A DNA stretch of 11,394 bases, taken from CAKOSP01 sp964370755 (GTDB lineage: Bacteria; Bacillota_I; Bacilli_A; RF39; UBA660). Below, piece after piece: positions 1-6,409 of this stretch. The stretch is taken from contig CAYJKL010000028.1 of assembly GCA_964370755.1 (NCBI GenBank), positions 1-11,394 on the forward strand, in the 5' to 3' direction. Under the pieces are notes generated by a model. It saw only the letters and a list, made by a program, of their open reading frames with translations. It did not search any database and had not been told where the DNA came from. How positions within the stretch are numbered: position 1 is the stretch's first letter; each line of letters opens with the position of its first letter. A program made the position numbers and the translations under genes.

Positions 1-506
1 TTGAAAGTGAATTTTTGCCATCTTTTACTGCTAAGAAAGAAGGTTTTTGGCTTTTTAGTGGTCGTAAAGTTACTAGTCATACACTTGGGTTATATTTTTT
101 TGTAAGTAGTACTTTTAATTATACTATTAATTCGTATGGTGGTAGTACTAATGCTAACTCAGCGCTTAGATTGCCTAAAAATACTTGGTATGACATGTAT
201 TACTCTATAAATAAATTTACAATTAACTCAATAGATATTCAAGTATTCTCTCAAGCTATTGTTCCAGAAGAACAAGGTGCTTCTATACTTCTTGGTGGTA
301 ATCTTGTAAACTGGGATGGAAGCGTTGATACAAGACAATTCGAAGGTAGTATTAAGTATTTTAAAATAACTGATGCAATAACTGGTGAATTAATTAGAAA
401 TTTTATTCCAGTTAAAGTTGATAGTACAAATGAAGTTTGTTACTGGGATACTGTTACAAAAAGTTATTTTAGTAATATAGGTACTGGAGAGTTTTTGGAT
501 AATTAG
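1..506 (+). CDS. C-terminal part of a LamG/concanavalin-like surface or tail protein (5' truncated)
   Basis: The reading frame is open from base 3 to the TAG at 504-506, so the window cuts the gene and only about 167 C-terminal residues are seen. A TTG at 15 could serve as a start, but it has no good ribosome binding site and the frame continues upstream, so I treat the gene as truncated. The sequence is beta-rich with aromatic and Gly/Ser/Asn residues. It ends in a recognisable pattern: 'GSIKYFKI', then 'ELIRNFIPVKV', then 'CYWDTVTKSYFSNIGTGEF'. This closely follows the tail of LamG-like (concanavalin A-like jelly-roll) domains in gut bacterial surface proteins and phage tail proteins, where '(L)VRNFIP...GMYD.V...F..N.GTG.F' recurs. 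A role in surface binding is inference. No C-terminal anchor is present. It is followed by about 100 bases containing the promoter of the next gene. Confidence 0.7.
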   Translation, partial: ESEFLPSFTAKKEGFWLFSGRKVTSHTLGLYFFVSSTFNYTINSYGGSTNANSALRLPKNTWYDMYYSINKFTINSIDIQVFSQAIVPEEQGASILLGGNLVNWDGSVDTRQFEGSIKYFKITDAITGELIRNFIPVKVDSTNEVCYWDTVTKSYFSNIGTGEFLDN

Positions 507-567
507 TATAAAAGCAATTATTTTACAGATAATAATACATATAATTATTAGTCAGTATTCATAGTTG

Positions 568-596
568 TTGTTTTATATTATAATTTATTATATAAT
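568..596 (+). promoter_or_regulatory. Sigma-A-type promoter of the 625-2280 gene
   Basis: A -35 box TTGTTT (568-573) is followed, after exactly 17 bases, by a perfect -10 box TATAAT (591-596). Transcription would begin near 603, only about 20 bases before the preferred ATG at 625. The short leader argues against the ATG at 607, which would be nearly leaderless and has no ribosome binding site. Confidence 0.6.
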
Positions 597-624
597 ATAA
601 TTATATATGATTCAGAGGAGTAGT

Positions 625-2280
625 ATGTCTAAAAATGTTTTAATTTGTCTAACTATATTACTTTTTATAAGTTTTATGTCAATTGGGTATTCAGCTTTAA
701 ATAAAGATTTAACAATAAGTGGAGAAGCTGTTGTTAATCCTACTATGCAAATGTATGTAAGTGATATTGTAGTAAAAGAGTTTGTTGATGGTGCTTATGA
801 AACTTATTCTAGTGATTTTACAAAAGACAGTACAGAGGTGCACGTTACATTGCCGAGTAATTCTTCTAAAGTTATTTATGAAGTAACACTTAATAATACT
901 ACTCCTCATAATTATTTACTTGATAATATTGAAGAATTGATTTCTAGTAATGAAAATATAGTTTGGGAAATTAGAAATATAACTTTTTCTACTAAACTTG
1001 AGTATGGTACTACAGTTTTTGAACTTGTGATATCTCATAAAAATACGGGAACAACTGATGAACTTTCTTCGATTAATTTAAAATATCATTTTGAATTGTT
1101 TGGTGATTATGAAGATATTATACTAGCTGGAGCTGATCCTGTACTAACTGCTGGGCTTATACCTGTGGAAATTCAAGCAGATGGTTCTATTTTAAAAGCA
1201 GATGTTTCTTCTAAATGGTATGATTATAATGAAAAAAAGTGGGCTAATGCTGTTATGATTTCTGATGAAAGTAACAGAAATACTTATGCTGATTCTACTG
1301 GAGGAACTGAGATTGATCCTTCTCATGTTTCAGTTTATTATGTGTGGATTCCTAGGTATGAGTATCAAATATGGGATGAAGTTCAAGTGACACCAGCATG
1401 GGGTGAAGATAAGACAGAAATGCAGGAAATAAATATTAGATTTGTAGATACAACGACACCTAAAAAGAGTTTGACTTCTGTAGGTGAGTGGTATACTCAT
1501 CCTGCATTTAGTTATTATGATGGTGTATCTACAGTAGAAGTTAATGGATTTTGGGTTAATAAGTTTGAACTTACTGGAACATCAAGTGTTCCTACTTCTT
1601 TGCCATCTTCTTCACCTATAAGAAATCTTAATCTATCTTCGTATTTTAATACTATAAAAAGTTTTGAAAATTTATATATGAATAATAATGATAAAATAGA
1701 CTCTCATGTTATTAAAAATAGTGAATGGTCTGCTGTTGCTTATTTATCTTCTTCTTTGTATGGTAAAAATAGTGAAGTTTTACCAAATAATTATTCTAGT
1801 CAAATTACAGGGTGTGGGGCTAATGTAGGTAGCATAGGTGGTACTTCTACATGTTTAAATGCTTATGGAACTGTTTTATCAAATGAATATAATTCTAGTA
1901 CTAGCGGCAATATTTCTGGGGTATTTGATATGTCTGGTTGTCTTTGGGAGAGGACTATGGGTATTCAAAAAAATTCCCTTGGTCAGATTGATTTTTCTGC
2001 ATCTGGTTTTACTAATTTGAATTCTAAGTATTATGATGTATATGAGTATAGTTCAGCAGGTAATCAATATGGAAATAGTGGTTATGGACAGGCAATAAGT
2101 GAAACTGCGGGGTGGTATGGTGATTTTTCATCTATTCCTAATGGTAGTACTAATCACTGGACTTTGCGTAGTGGTGATCAAAATGGTGGTAATTCATCAG
2201 GTGTTTTTGGGTTTATGACATCTTCAGGAACTTCTTACTGGACACATAACACTAGGGGAACTATGTGGGTGTATGAATAA
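625..2280 (+). CDS. Secreted or membrane-tethered protein with FGE/C-type-lectin-like C-terminus (paralogue of 6410-8071)
   Basis: I start at the ATG at 625 (551 residues) because AGAGGAG lies at 614-620. The in-frame ATG at 607 has no such site. Residues 4-22 form a hydrophobic segment (signal peptide or N-terminal anchor), followed by the 'GYSALNKDLTISGEA' motif (21-35). A beta-rich domain follows to about residue 160. Next comes a linker signature seen in both paralogues: 'GADPVL..GLIPV' (169-181), 'KWYDYNEKKWANAV' (197-210) and 'YVWIPRYEY' (239-247). The C-terminal half has 'THPAF', 'NGFWVNKFE', 'KNSEWSAVAYL' (364-374) and 'GNISGVFDMSGCLWERTMG' (428-446). This resembles the 'YDMSGNVWEW' core of formylglycine-generating-enzyme-like C-type lectin folds. 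The catalytic cysteines of true FGE are not evident, so a structural or ligand-binding role is more likely. No LPXTG or C-terminal anchor is seen. Confidence 0.8.
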   Translation: MSKNVLICLTILLFISFMSIGYSALNKDLTISGEAVVNPTMQMYVSDIVVKEFVDGAYETYSSDFTKDSTEVHVTLPSNSSKVIYEVTLNNTTPHNYLLDNIEELISSNENIVWEIRNITFSTKLEYGTTVFELVISHKNTGTTDELSSINLKYHFELFGDYEDIILAGADPVLTAGLIPVEIQADGSILKADVSSKWYDYNEKKWANAVMISDESNRNTYADSTGGTEIDPSHVSVYYVWIPRYEYQIWDEVQVTPAWGEDKTEMQEINIRFVDTTTPKKSLTSVGEWYTHPAFSYYDGVSTVEVNGFWVNKFELTGTSSVPTSLPSSSPIRNLNLSSYFNTIKSFENLYMNNNDKIDSHVIKNSEWSAVAYLSSSLYGKNSEVLPNNYSSQITGCGANVGSIGGTSTCLNAYGTVLSNEYNSSTSGNISGVFDMSGCLWERTMGIQKNSLGQIDFSASGFTNLNSKYYDVYEYSSAGNQYGNSGYGQAISETAGWYGDFSSIPNGSTNHWTLRSGDQNGGNSSGVFGFMTSSGTSYWTHNTRGTMWVYE

Positions 2281-2310
2281 TTGTTAATTATTTTAAATTT
2301 GTGTTAAAAT
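2281..2310 (+). promoter_or_regulatory. Promoter of the flavoprotein gene
   Basis: TTGTTA (2281-2286), directly after the upstream stop codon, is followed after 18 bases by TAAAAT (2305-2310). The -10 is preceded by TGT, giving an extended -10. Start of transcription near 2317 leaves a leader of about 30 bases before the ATG at 2347. No terminator is visible between the upstream gene and this promoter, so some read-through is possible. Confidence 0.45.
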
Positions 2311-2346
2311 GTAAGTAAGAATTATTTTTTGATAGGTGGTTATTAT

Positions 2347-3507
2347 ATGTATGATGTAATTGTTGTTGGAGCCGGAGCTGCTGGTTTGATGTTTTCTAAT
2401 ATTATTAGTTCTGATTTAAAAACTTTAGTTTTAGAAAAAAAAGATAAGCCTGGTAGGAAACTTATTATTACTGGTGGTGGAAGATGTAACTTAACTAATA
2501 ATAAAGAACTAGGAGATTTACTTGATAATATAATTTATAATCGTAAATATTTATATTCTACTTTAACTAGATTTGGTCCTGGTGATATTATGGAATATTT
2601 TAAAATTTCTTTGAAGGAAGAAAAAGAGAATCAAATTTTTCCTGTTTCTGATAAAGCAGGTGATGTTCTTAATTATTTGCTTAGAAATAAAAAATGTGAT
2701 ATAAACTGCGGTGAAGAAGTATTGTCTATTGAAAAAGTAAATGAGATTTTTGTTATTGTTACTAATAAAAGTGAATATAAAACTAAAAAAGTTGTAATTG
2801 CTACTGGTGGATGTAGTTTTCCACATTTGGGTAGTTCTGGCGATCATATTAAATTTGCTGAAAAATTTGATATAGAAATTATTCCAGTGTTTCCGGCTGA
2901 AACATCTATTAAAACTACAGACACTGAATTTTTAACTGGTACTAGTTTTGATAATGTAGAGATTACTTTTGATAAAAAACGTTTTAATGGTAATTTGATG
3001 TATACTCATAGCGGTTTAAGCGGTGTTGCTATTATGAAAGCAAGTGAACATATTTATTTAGATGACGTTAAGAATATTTATGTTAATTATTTACCTGCGT
3101 TTGATTTGGATAATTTTTTTGAGAAAAATAGAGATAGAAATATAGCTAATGTTTTAAGTGATTTGTTTACAAAAAAGTTTGCACTTTATTTACTTAGTAA
3201 AATTAATGTAAATGGTGATATTAGTATTAAAAGTTTAGATAATAAAGATTTAGAAAAAATTATTAATTTAATAAACTCAGATGAAATTAAAGTAGATGGA
3301 GTAACTGATTTATCTAAAGCTTATGTGACAGGTGGAGGTATTTGTTTAAACGGGATAAATACTAAAACTTTTGAATCTAAAAAAGTTAGTGGTCTATACT
3401 TTATTGGAGAGGCTTTAGATATTCATGGACCAATTGGTGGTTATAATCTTACACTTGCTTTTTCTACTGCTTATAGCTGCGCTGTACATATAAATGAACA
3501 TGATTAA
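2347..3507 (+). CDS. HI0933-family FAD/NAD(P)-dependent oxidoreductase
   Basis: The product is a 386-residue flavoprotein of the HI0933 (YhiN/BaiN-type) family, normal length for the group. I choose the ATG at 2347 because AGGTGG (2334-2339) lies seven bases upstream; an in-frame TTG at 2329 lacks one. The N-terminus carries the dinucleotide-binding GxGxxG motif (residues 8-13) and an acidic residue ending the second strand (E30). The family signature 'GGGRCNLTN' follows at 43-51. The C-terminus has 'VTGGGICLNGINTKTFESK' and 'GLYFIGEALDIHGPIGGYN' (up to 367), the usual FAD-contacting end. Members are soluble cytoplasmic enzymes with poorly defined substrates; reports include bile-acid intermediates and unsaturated carbon bonds, and I cannot assign one here. 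The gene is monocistronic, with its own promoter and a terminator that includes its stop codon. Confidence 0.93.
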   Translation: MYDVIVVGAGAAGLMFSNIISSDLKTLVLEKKDKPGRKLIITGGGRCNLTNNKELGDLLDNIIYNRKYLYSTLTRFGPGDIMEYFKISLKEEKENQIFPVSDKAGDVLNYLLRNKKCDINCGEEVLSIEKVNEIFVIVTNKSEYKTKKVVIATGGCSFPHLGSSGDHIKFAEKFDIEIIPVFPAETSIKTTDTEFLTGTSFDNVEITFDKKRFNGNLMYTHSGLSGVAIMKASEHIYLDDVKNIYVNYLPAFDLDNFFEKNRDRNIANVLSDLFTKKFALYLLSKINVNGDISIKSLDNKDLEKIINLINSDEIKVDGVTDLSKAYVTGGGICLNGINTKTFESKKVSGLYFIGEALDIHGPIGGYNLTLAFSTAYSCAVHINEHD

Positions 3508-3523
3508 TAGTGTTCATTTTTTT
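3492..3523 (+). terminator. Intrinsic terminator of the flavoprotein gene
   Basis: The 9-bp perfect stem AAATGAACA (3492-3500) / TGTTCATTT (3511-3519) has a 10-base loop and seven Ts (3517-3523). The stop codon (3505-3507) lies in the loop and the last codons form the left arm. The -35 box of the next promoter begins two bases after the T-tract. Confidence 0.75.
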
Positions 3524-3524
3524 A

Positions 3525-3553
3525 TTGACAATAAATTATGTATATGATATTAT
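3525..3553 (+). promoter_or_regulatory. Consensus promoter of the TetR operon
   Basis: A perfect TTGACA -35 (3525-3530) is separated by exactly 17 bases from TATTAT (3548-3553). This is the best -35 match among the promoters in the window and predicts transcription starting around 3559-3561, the left edge of the palindrome at 3559-3574. A strong promoter with an operator on its start site is typical of a self-repressing TetR gene. Confidence 0.75.
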
Positions 3554-3558
3554 TTATG

Positions 3559-3574
3559 TACCGAGCGGTCGGTA
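3559..3574 (+). promoter_or_regulatory. Palindromic TetR-family operator
   Basis: TACCGA (3559-3564), GCGG (3565-3568) and TCGGTA (3569-3574) form a 16-base near-perfect palindrome with one mismatched pair next to the centre. It is a conspicuous GC-rich island in very AT-rich surroundings and matches the ACCG-N-CGGT type of operator bound by many TetR regulators. It sits just after the -10 box and just before the ribosome binding site AAAGAGG (3574-3580). Bound repressor would block the polymerase, so autoregulation of the operon is inferred. Confidence 0.7.
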
Positions 3575-3588
3575 AAGAGGTATGTTTT

Positions 3589-4158
3589 ATGAATACAAAA
3601 GAAAAATTATTTAATTCAATGTATGAATTAATTGCGGAAGTTGGATATGATAAAGCTTCTATAAATCAAATTTGTAGTAATGCAGGAATAAAAAAATCTT
3701 CGTTTTACTATTTTTATGAATCTAAAGAAAATTTATTTAAAGAACTTATTAAGACGGGTTATAATGATGAACTTTTTGTAGAAATAAAAAAAATATTAAG
3801 TAGTACTTCAAAATATGAATATAAAAATATGTTAGTTAACTTATCTAATGTTCTAGTGTCTAATTTTGAAGTTGATTTAAAATGGAAAAAGGTTATTGCA
3901 GAAGTTGAATTACAAGCTTTAAGAAATGAAGAGATTAAGTTATTAGTTGATAATTATAATGATGGTTTTAAAAATGAATTAATTAATATTTTTAATCATG
4001 GAGTTAGTTTGAATGCTTTTAATGAAAATTTTGATGTTGAGTTAAATGCTAATATTTTATGTGTATTAGTAAATGGTATTGATAATGCAATGATATCAGG
4101 GATGAAACTTGATGAAGAAAAAATATTTAAAGAAGTTATTGAAAGGATGTTTATATGA
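3589..4158 (+). CDS. TetR/AcrR-family transcriptional regulator
   Basis: This is a 189-residue repressor, normal for the family. I place the start at the ATG at 3589, with AAAGAGG at 3574-3580. The longer in-frame ATG at 3538 lies inside the promoter, upstream of the predicted transcript start, so it cannot be used. Residues 1-50 form the TetR helix-turn-helix: 'LIAEVGYDKASINQICSNAG' followed by the recognition-helix region 'KKSSFYYFYESKENLF' (about 35-50). The remainder is helical and poorly conserved, as expected for the ligand-binding and dimerisation domain; the inducer cannot be predicted. The stop TGA overlaps the next gene's ATG as ATGA (4155-4158), so the two are translationally coupled. 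The likely target is its own promoter through the palindrome at 3559-3574. Use of TGA as stop here supports the standard code. Confidence 0.93.
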   Translation: MNTKEKLFNSMYELIAEVGYDKASINQICSNAGIKKSSFYYFYESKENLFKELIKTGYNDELFVEIKKILSSTSKYEYKNMLVNLSNVLVSNFEVDLKWKKVIAEVELQALRNEEIKLLVDNYNDGFKNELINIFNHGVSLNAFNENFDVELNANILCVLVNGIDNAMISGMKLDEEKIFKEVIERMFI

Positions 4159-4865
4159 AATTATTTCCAACAAGTTTTTTATTAGGTCTTGCGGGTATTG
4201 ACCCAACAGGTGCAGTTGTTATTATTGCAGCGCTTGCAATGGGTATTAAGAAAAGAAAAGTTGTGTTGTTTGCACTTACTGTTTTCTTTTGTACTGTTTT
4301 AACTGGATTAATAGCTTCTAATTTTATAGTTGGAATAAGTGTTGAATTTATAGCAAGTTTTTTTAATTACATACCTGATTATATATATATGATTTTAATG
4401 TTTGTAGTAGGGTTGATATTAATAAAATGGTTTGTAGAAAGGACTTTTTTTAAAGAAAAGAAAATGAATAGTGAAAAGAAAAAAGAATCTATTTTTACTA
4501 GATATATTAGAAAAGGACTTTTCTTTGTAGGGATTTTGTTTTCTGTAACTGCTGTACTTGATCCATCTTTTTTAGCATTAATTACACTAGTTGGTCAAAG
4601 CGAAAATATTATTTATAATTTACTAGCTAATGTGTCTTGGATTTTAATTAGTCAGTTACCAATGTTTATATTATTAGTTGCTGTAATTTTTAATAAGCAT
4701 GAGAAAATGATAGCTTATCTGAAAAATAAAATAGCTACTGGTAAAAGGGTTGAAATGATAAAGAAAATTTTATATATAACATTATCTGTAGTTATACTTG
4801 TTGCTGGATTGTATTCTTTAACGGAAGCGGTGTATTATTTTATTACAAATAATTGGTTATTTTAA
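4155..4865 (+). CDS. Six-helix membrane protein, LysE-superfamily-like transporter
   Basis: This is a 236-residue integral membrane protein. AAAGGA (4142-4147) precedes the ATG by seven bases. Hydrophobic segments lie near residues 6-29, 36-60, 76-95, 121-145, 156-179 and 202-230, with a basic cytoplasmic loop (about 96-120, rich in K and E) between the two triplets. Both triplets begin with a similar motif, 'GIDPTGA' (14-20) and 'VLDPSFLAL' (134-142), so the protein looks like a 3+3 internal repeat. This architecture fits the LysE/CadD/GAP-type small exporters, but no signature proves the family and the substrate is unknown. Its position directly after a TetR regulator, with start and stop overlapping, suggests an inducible efflux or export function. 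Other small six-helix families remain possible. Confidence 0.6.
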   Translation: MKLFPTSFLLGLAGIDPTGAVVIIAALAMGIKKRKVVLFALTVFFCTVLTGLIASNFIVGISVEFIASFFNYIPDYIYMILMFVVGLILIKWFVERTFFKEKKMNSEKKKESIFTRYIRKGLFFVGILFSVTAVLDPSFLALITLVGQSENIIYNLLANVSWILISQLPMFILLVAVIFNKHEKMIAYLKNKIATGKRVEMIKKILYITLSVVILVAGLYSLTEAVYYFITNNWLF

Positions 4866-4885
4866 ATTTTGAAGGAGATGAAAAT

Positions 4886-5413
4886 ATGGATTTGATTGAA
4901 AAAAAAGTAAATAAAAAATTGCATAATTATAATGAGATTACTGAGTTTATGGAAAGAGTCTTTCCTAAAGAAGAACTTATGCCAATGTGGTTACTTAATA
5001 CTATTACAAAAATGAAAAAGTATAATTTTAATGCTTATTATGATGGGGATTTATTTGTTGGTATTTTATTTACAATAGAATCTAGGGATGAATTATTTGT
5101 TTTTTATATTGCAGTAAATGATAAAATTCAGTCTAAAGGGTATGGTTCTAAATTATTGCAAATGTTGTTTGAAAAATTTCCAAGTAAACCTATATCACTG
5201 TTTATCGAAACTATGGATGATAAAAATGCTGATAATTATGAACAGAGAGTAAGAAGACTTGCTTTCTATGAGAAAAATGGGTTTATATATACTGGAATTA
5301 AAGCTGGAATTAATGAACCATTTGTAGATATTTTGTCAACAAATAAAGATTTTAATGTAAAGAATGCTAAAAAGTTACTTAGAATGATGCCAATGAAAAT
5401 ATTTGAAAACTAA
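4886..5413 (+). CDS. GNAT-family N-acetyltransferase
   Basis: The product is a 175-residue acetyltransferase of the GNAT fold. I use the ATG at 4886, preceded by AAGGAG (4872-4877) at eight bases; an in-frame TTG at 4853 lies within the upstream gene and has no binding site. A central beta region (46-77: 'FNAYYDGDLFVGILFTIE', then 'ELFVFYIAVN') leads into the acetyl-CoA-binding motif A 'IQSKGYGSKLLQML' (81-94), with the pyrophosphate loop Q82/K84/G85/G87. Motif B is seen as 'RRLAFYEKNGFIYTG' (123-137). The acceptor substrate cannot be told from sequence. It starts 20 bases after the membrane protein and is most likely the third gene of the TetR operon. A plausible but unproven role is acetylation of a toxic small molecule that the membrane protein exports. 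Confidence 0.88.
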   Translation: MDLIEKKVNKKLHNYNEITEFMERVFPKEELMPMWLLNTITKMKKYNFNAYYDGDLFVGILFTIESRDELFVFYIAVNDKIQSKGYGSKLLQMLFEKFPSKPISLFIETMDDKNADNYEQRVRRLAFYEKNGFIYTGIKAGINEPFVDILSTNKDFNVKNAKKLLRMMPMKIFEN

Positions 5414-5438
5414 AAAACCAAGATATACTATTATCTTG
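5412..5438 (-). terminator. Intrinsic terminator of the 5431-6279 gene (minus strand)
   Basis: The 7-bp stem CAAGATA (5419-5425) / TATCTTG (5432-5438) has a six-base loop. Read on the minus strand it is followed by two Gs and six Ts (5417-5412). The gene's stop codon (5431-5433) lies at the edge of the stem. On the plus strand no T-tract follows, so it is at best a weak terminator for the convergent GNAT gene. Confidence 0.6.
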
Positions 5439-6279
5439 ATTGTGTTACTTTAGCTTTTACTACGTATGTACCTTCGGATACAAAACCGAAAAAATATTTT
5501 CCTTCTGAATTTGTATAGCAGGTACTTCTTAAAATAAGTGATCCTACTATTACTTGTTCATATAATGATACAATTGCATTAGGTATAGGATTGCCATGAG
5601 GATCATACACGTAACCGTTTATTGTTCCTCTTTTATTTTCAATAATTTTTACTAGCGTTATGTTTTCTCGTAAATTATTGTTGTCAGTTATTTCTATAGA
5701 TATTGATTCAGCTGCTGAATAATTTATTGCTGAGGCGTTTAGAGTATATGATCCGGCATCAATTTTATGAAATATGTATTCACCATCCTCAGCACTTATA
5801 GTTTCAGCTATTTCATTATTATGTGTATCTATTAGTTTTAAAATACAATTATTTATTCCAATACCTTCTTCGTCAAAAATATAACCATACACGTTTCCTT
5901 TTAAATATGTTGTATCTTGATTTATTATAAAATCACTTAGAACAATATTTTGTCCATTATAATTTACTTCATTTTTATTTGATAATAAATATCCATCTTT
6001 TACTGCATAAACGTGATAGTGATCGTTATTAACTCCTTGAAATAAATACTCTCCGTTTGCATTGGTTGAGGTGTGAGTAACAGGGTTAAAATTAGTGTCA
6101 AATAATTTTACTGTAGCATCTAATATCGGATTACCATTTTGGTCTTTTACAATTCCACTGATACCATTAGTTGTAATAGTAGGTACTATCTCTAGATTAA
6201 TATTTTGTAAACGTTCTTCTTCTTCAGTTAATGTTATTTTTTCTGAAAAATTTAATTTGTAAATATCTTTTTGATTCAA
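5431..6279 (-). CDS. Protein of three carboxypeptidase-regulatory-like (CarboxypepD_reg) repeats
   Basis: This is a 282-residue protein on the minus strand. Translation starts at TTG (6279-6277), supported by AAGGAG (6293-6288) at eight bases; no in-frame ATG nearby is better placed. After a charged 35-residue N-terminus come three beta-sandwich repeats, at about 39-120, 126-210 and 218-282. Repeats 1 and 3 begin 'ISGIVKDQNGNPILDATVKL' and 'INGYVYDPHGNPIPNAIVSL'; repeat 2 is 'VYGYIFDEEGIGINNCILKL'. Each contains a 'GEY.F' or 'GKYFF' turn (76-80, 166-170, 260-264). This is the CarboxypepD_reg/transthyretin-like fold common in surface proteins. No signal peptide, transmembrane segment or sorting motif is visible, so it is either cytoplasmic or exported by an unusual route. 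It is transcribed away from the neighbouring secreted-protein gene; only a weak minus-strand -10 (TATTAT, 6319-6314) is seen upstream. Confidence 0.85.
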   Translation of the reverse strand: MNQKDIYKLNFSEKITLTEEEERLQNINLEIVPTITTNGISGIVKDQNGNPILDATVKLFDTNFNPVTHTSTNANGEYLFQGVNNDHYHVYAVKDGYLLSNKNEVNYNGQNIVLSDFIINQDTTYLKGNVYGYIFDEEGIGINNCILKLIDTHNNEIAETISAEDGEYIFHKIDAGSYTLNASAINYSAAESISIEITDNNNLRENITLVKIIENKRGTINGYVYDPHGNPIPNAIVSLYEQVIVGSLILRSTCYTNSEGKYFFGFVSEGTYVVKAKVTQSR

Positions 6280-6349
6280 TATAATCTCTCCTTTTATATA
6301 AAGTATGCTGGTTATAATAAAATAATTGGATTTTTGTCCGAATAATTTT

Positions 6350-6379
6350 TTAAATATTATTGCTAAAATATGATATAAT
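6350..6379 (+). promoter_or_regulatory. Extended -10 promoter of the 6410-8071 gene
   Basis: A perfect TATAAT (6374-6379) is preceded by TGA, forming an extended -10 (TGATATAAT, 6371-6379). The -35 is poor (TTAAAT at 6350-6355, 18-base spacer), which an extended -10 can compensate. The start of transcription is expected near 6386, about 24 bases before the ATG. It lies in the 130-base divergent gap between this gene and the minus-strand repeat protein. Confidence 0.55.
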
Positions 6380-6409
6380 AAATAAGAAAGTATTATAGAA
6401 AGAGATGCA

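Noticed and set aside
530..550. All-AT inverted repeat TAATAAT/ATTATTA after the LamG-like gene
   Set aside because: Seven A/T pairs with no T-tract is too weak to call a terminator in such AT-rich sequence.
709..909. 66-codon open frame on the minus strand inside the 625-2280 gene
   Set aside because: It lies fully within a well-supported gene on the other strand, has no ribosome binding site and encodes a low-complexity I/N/F-rich product.
2563..2847. 94-codon open frame on the minus strand inside the flavoprotein gene
   Set aside because: Antisense shadow of a clear HI0933-family gene; composition is F/N/I-rich with no recognisable motif.
3538..3588. Upstream ATG that would add 17 residues to the TetR protein
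   Set aside because: It lies between the -35 and -10 boxes, before the predicted transcript start; ATG 3589 has a ribosome binding site and begins where TetR proteins normally begin.
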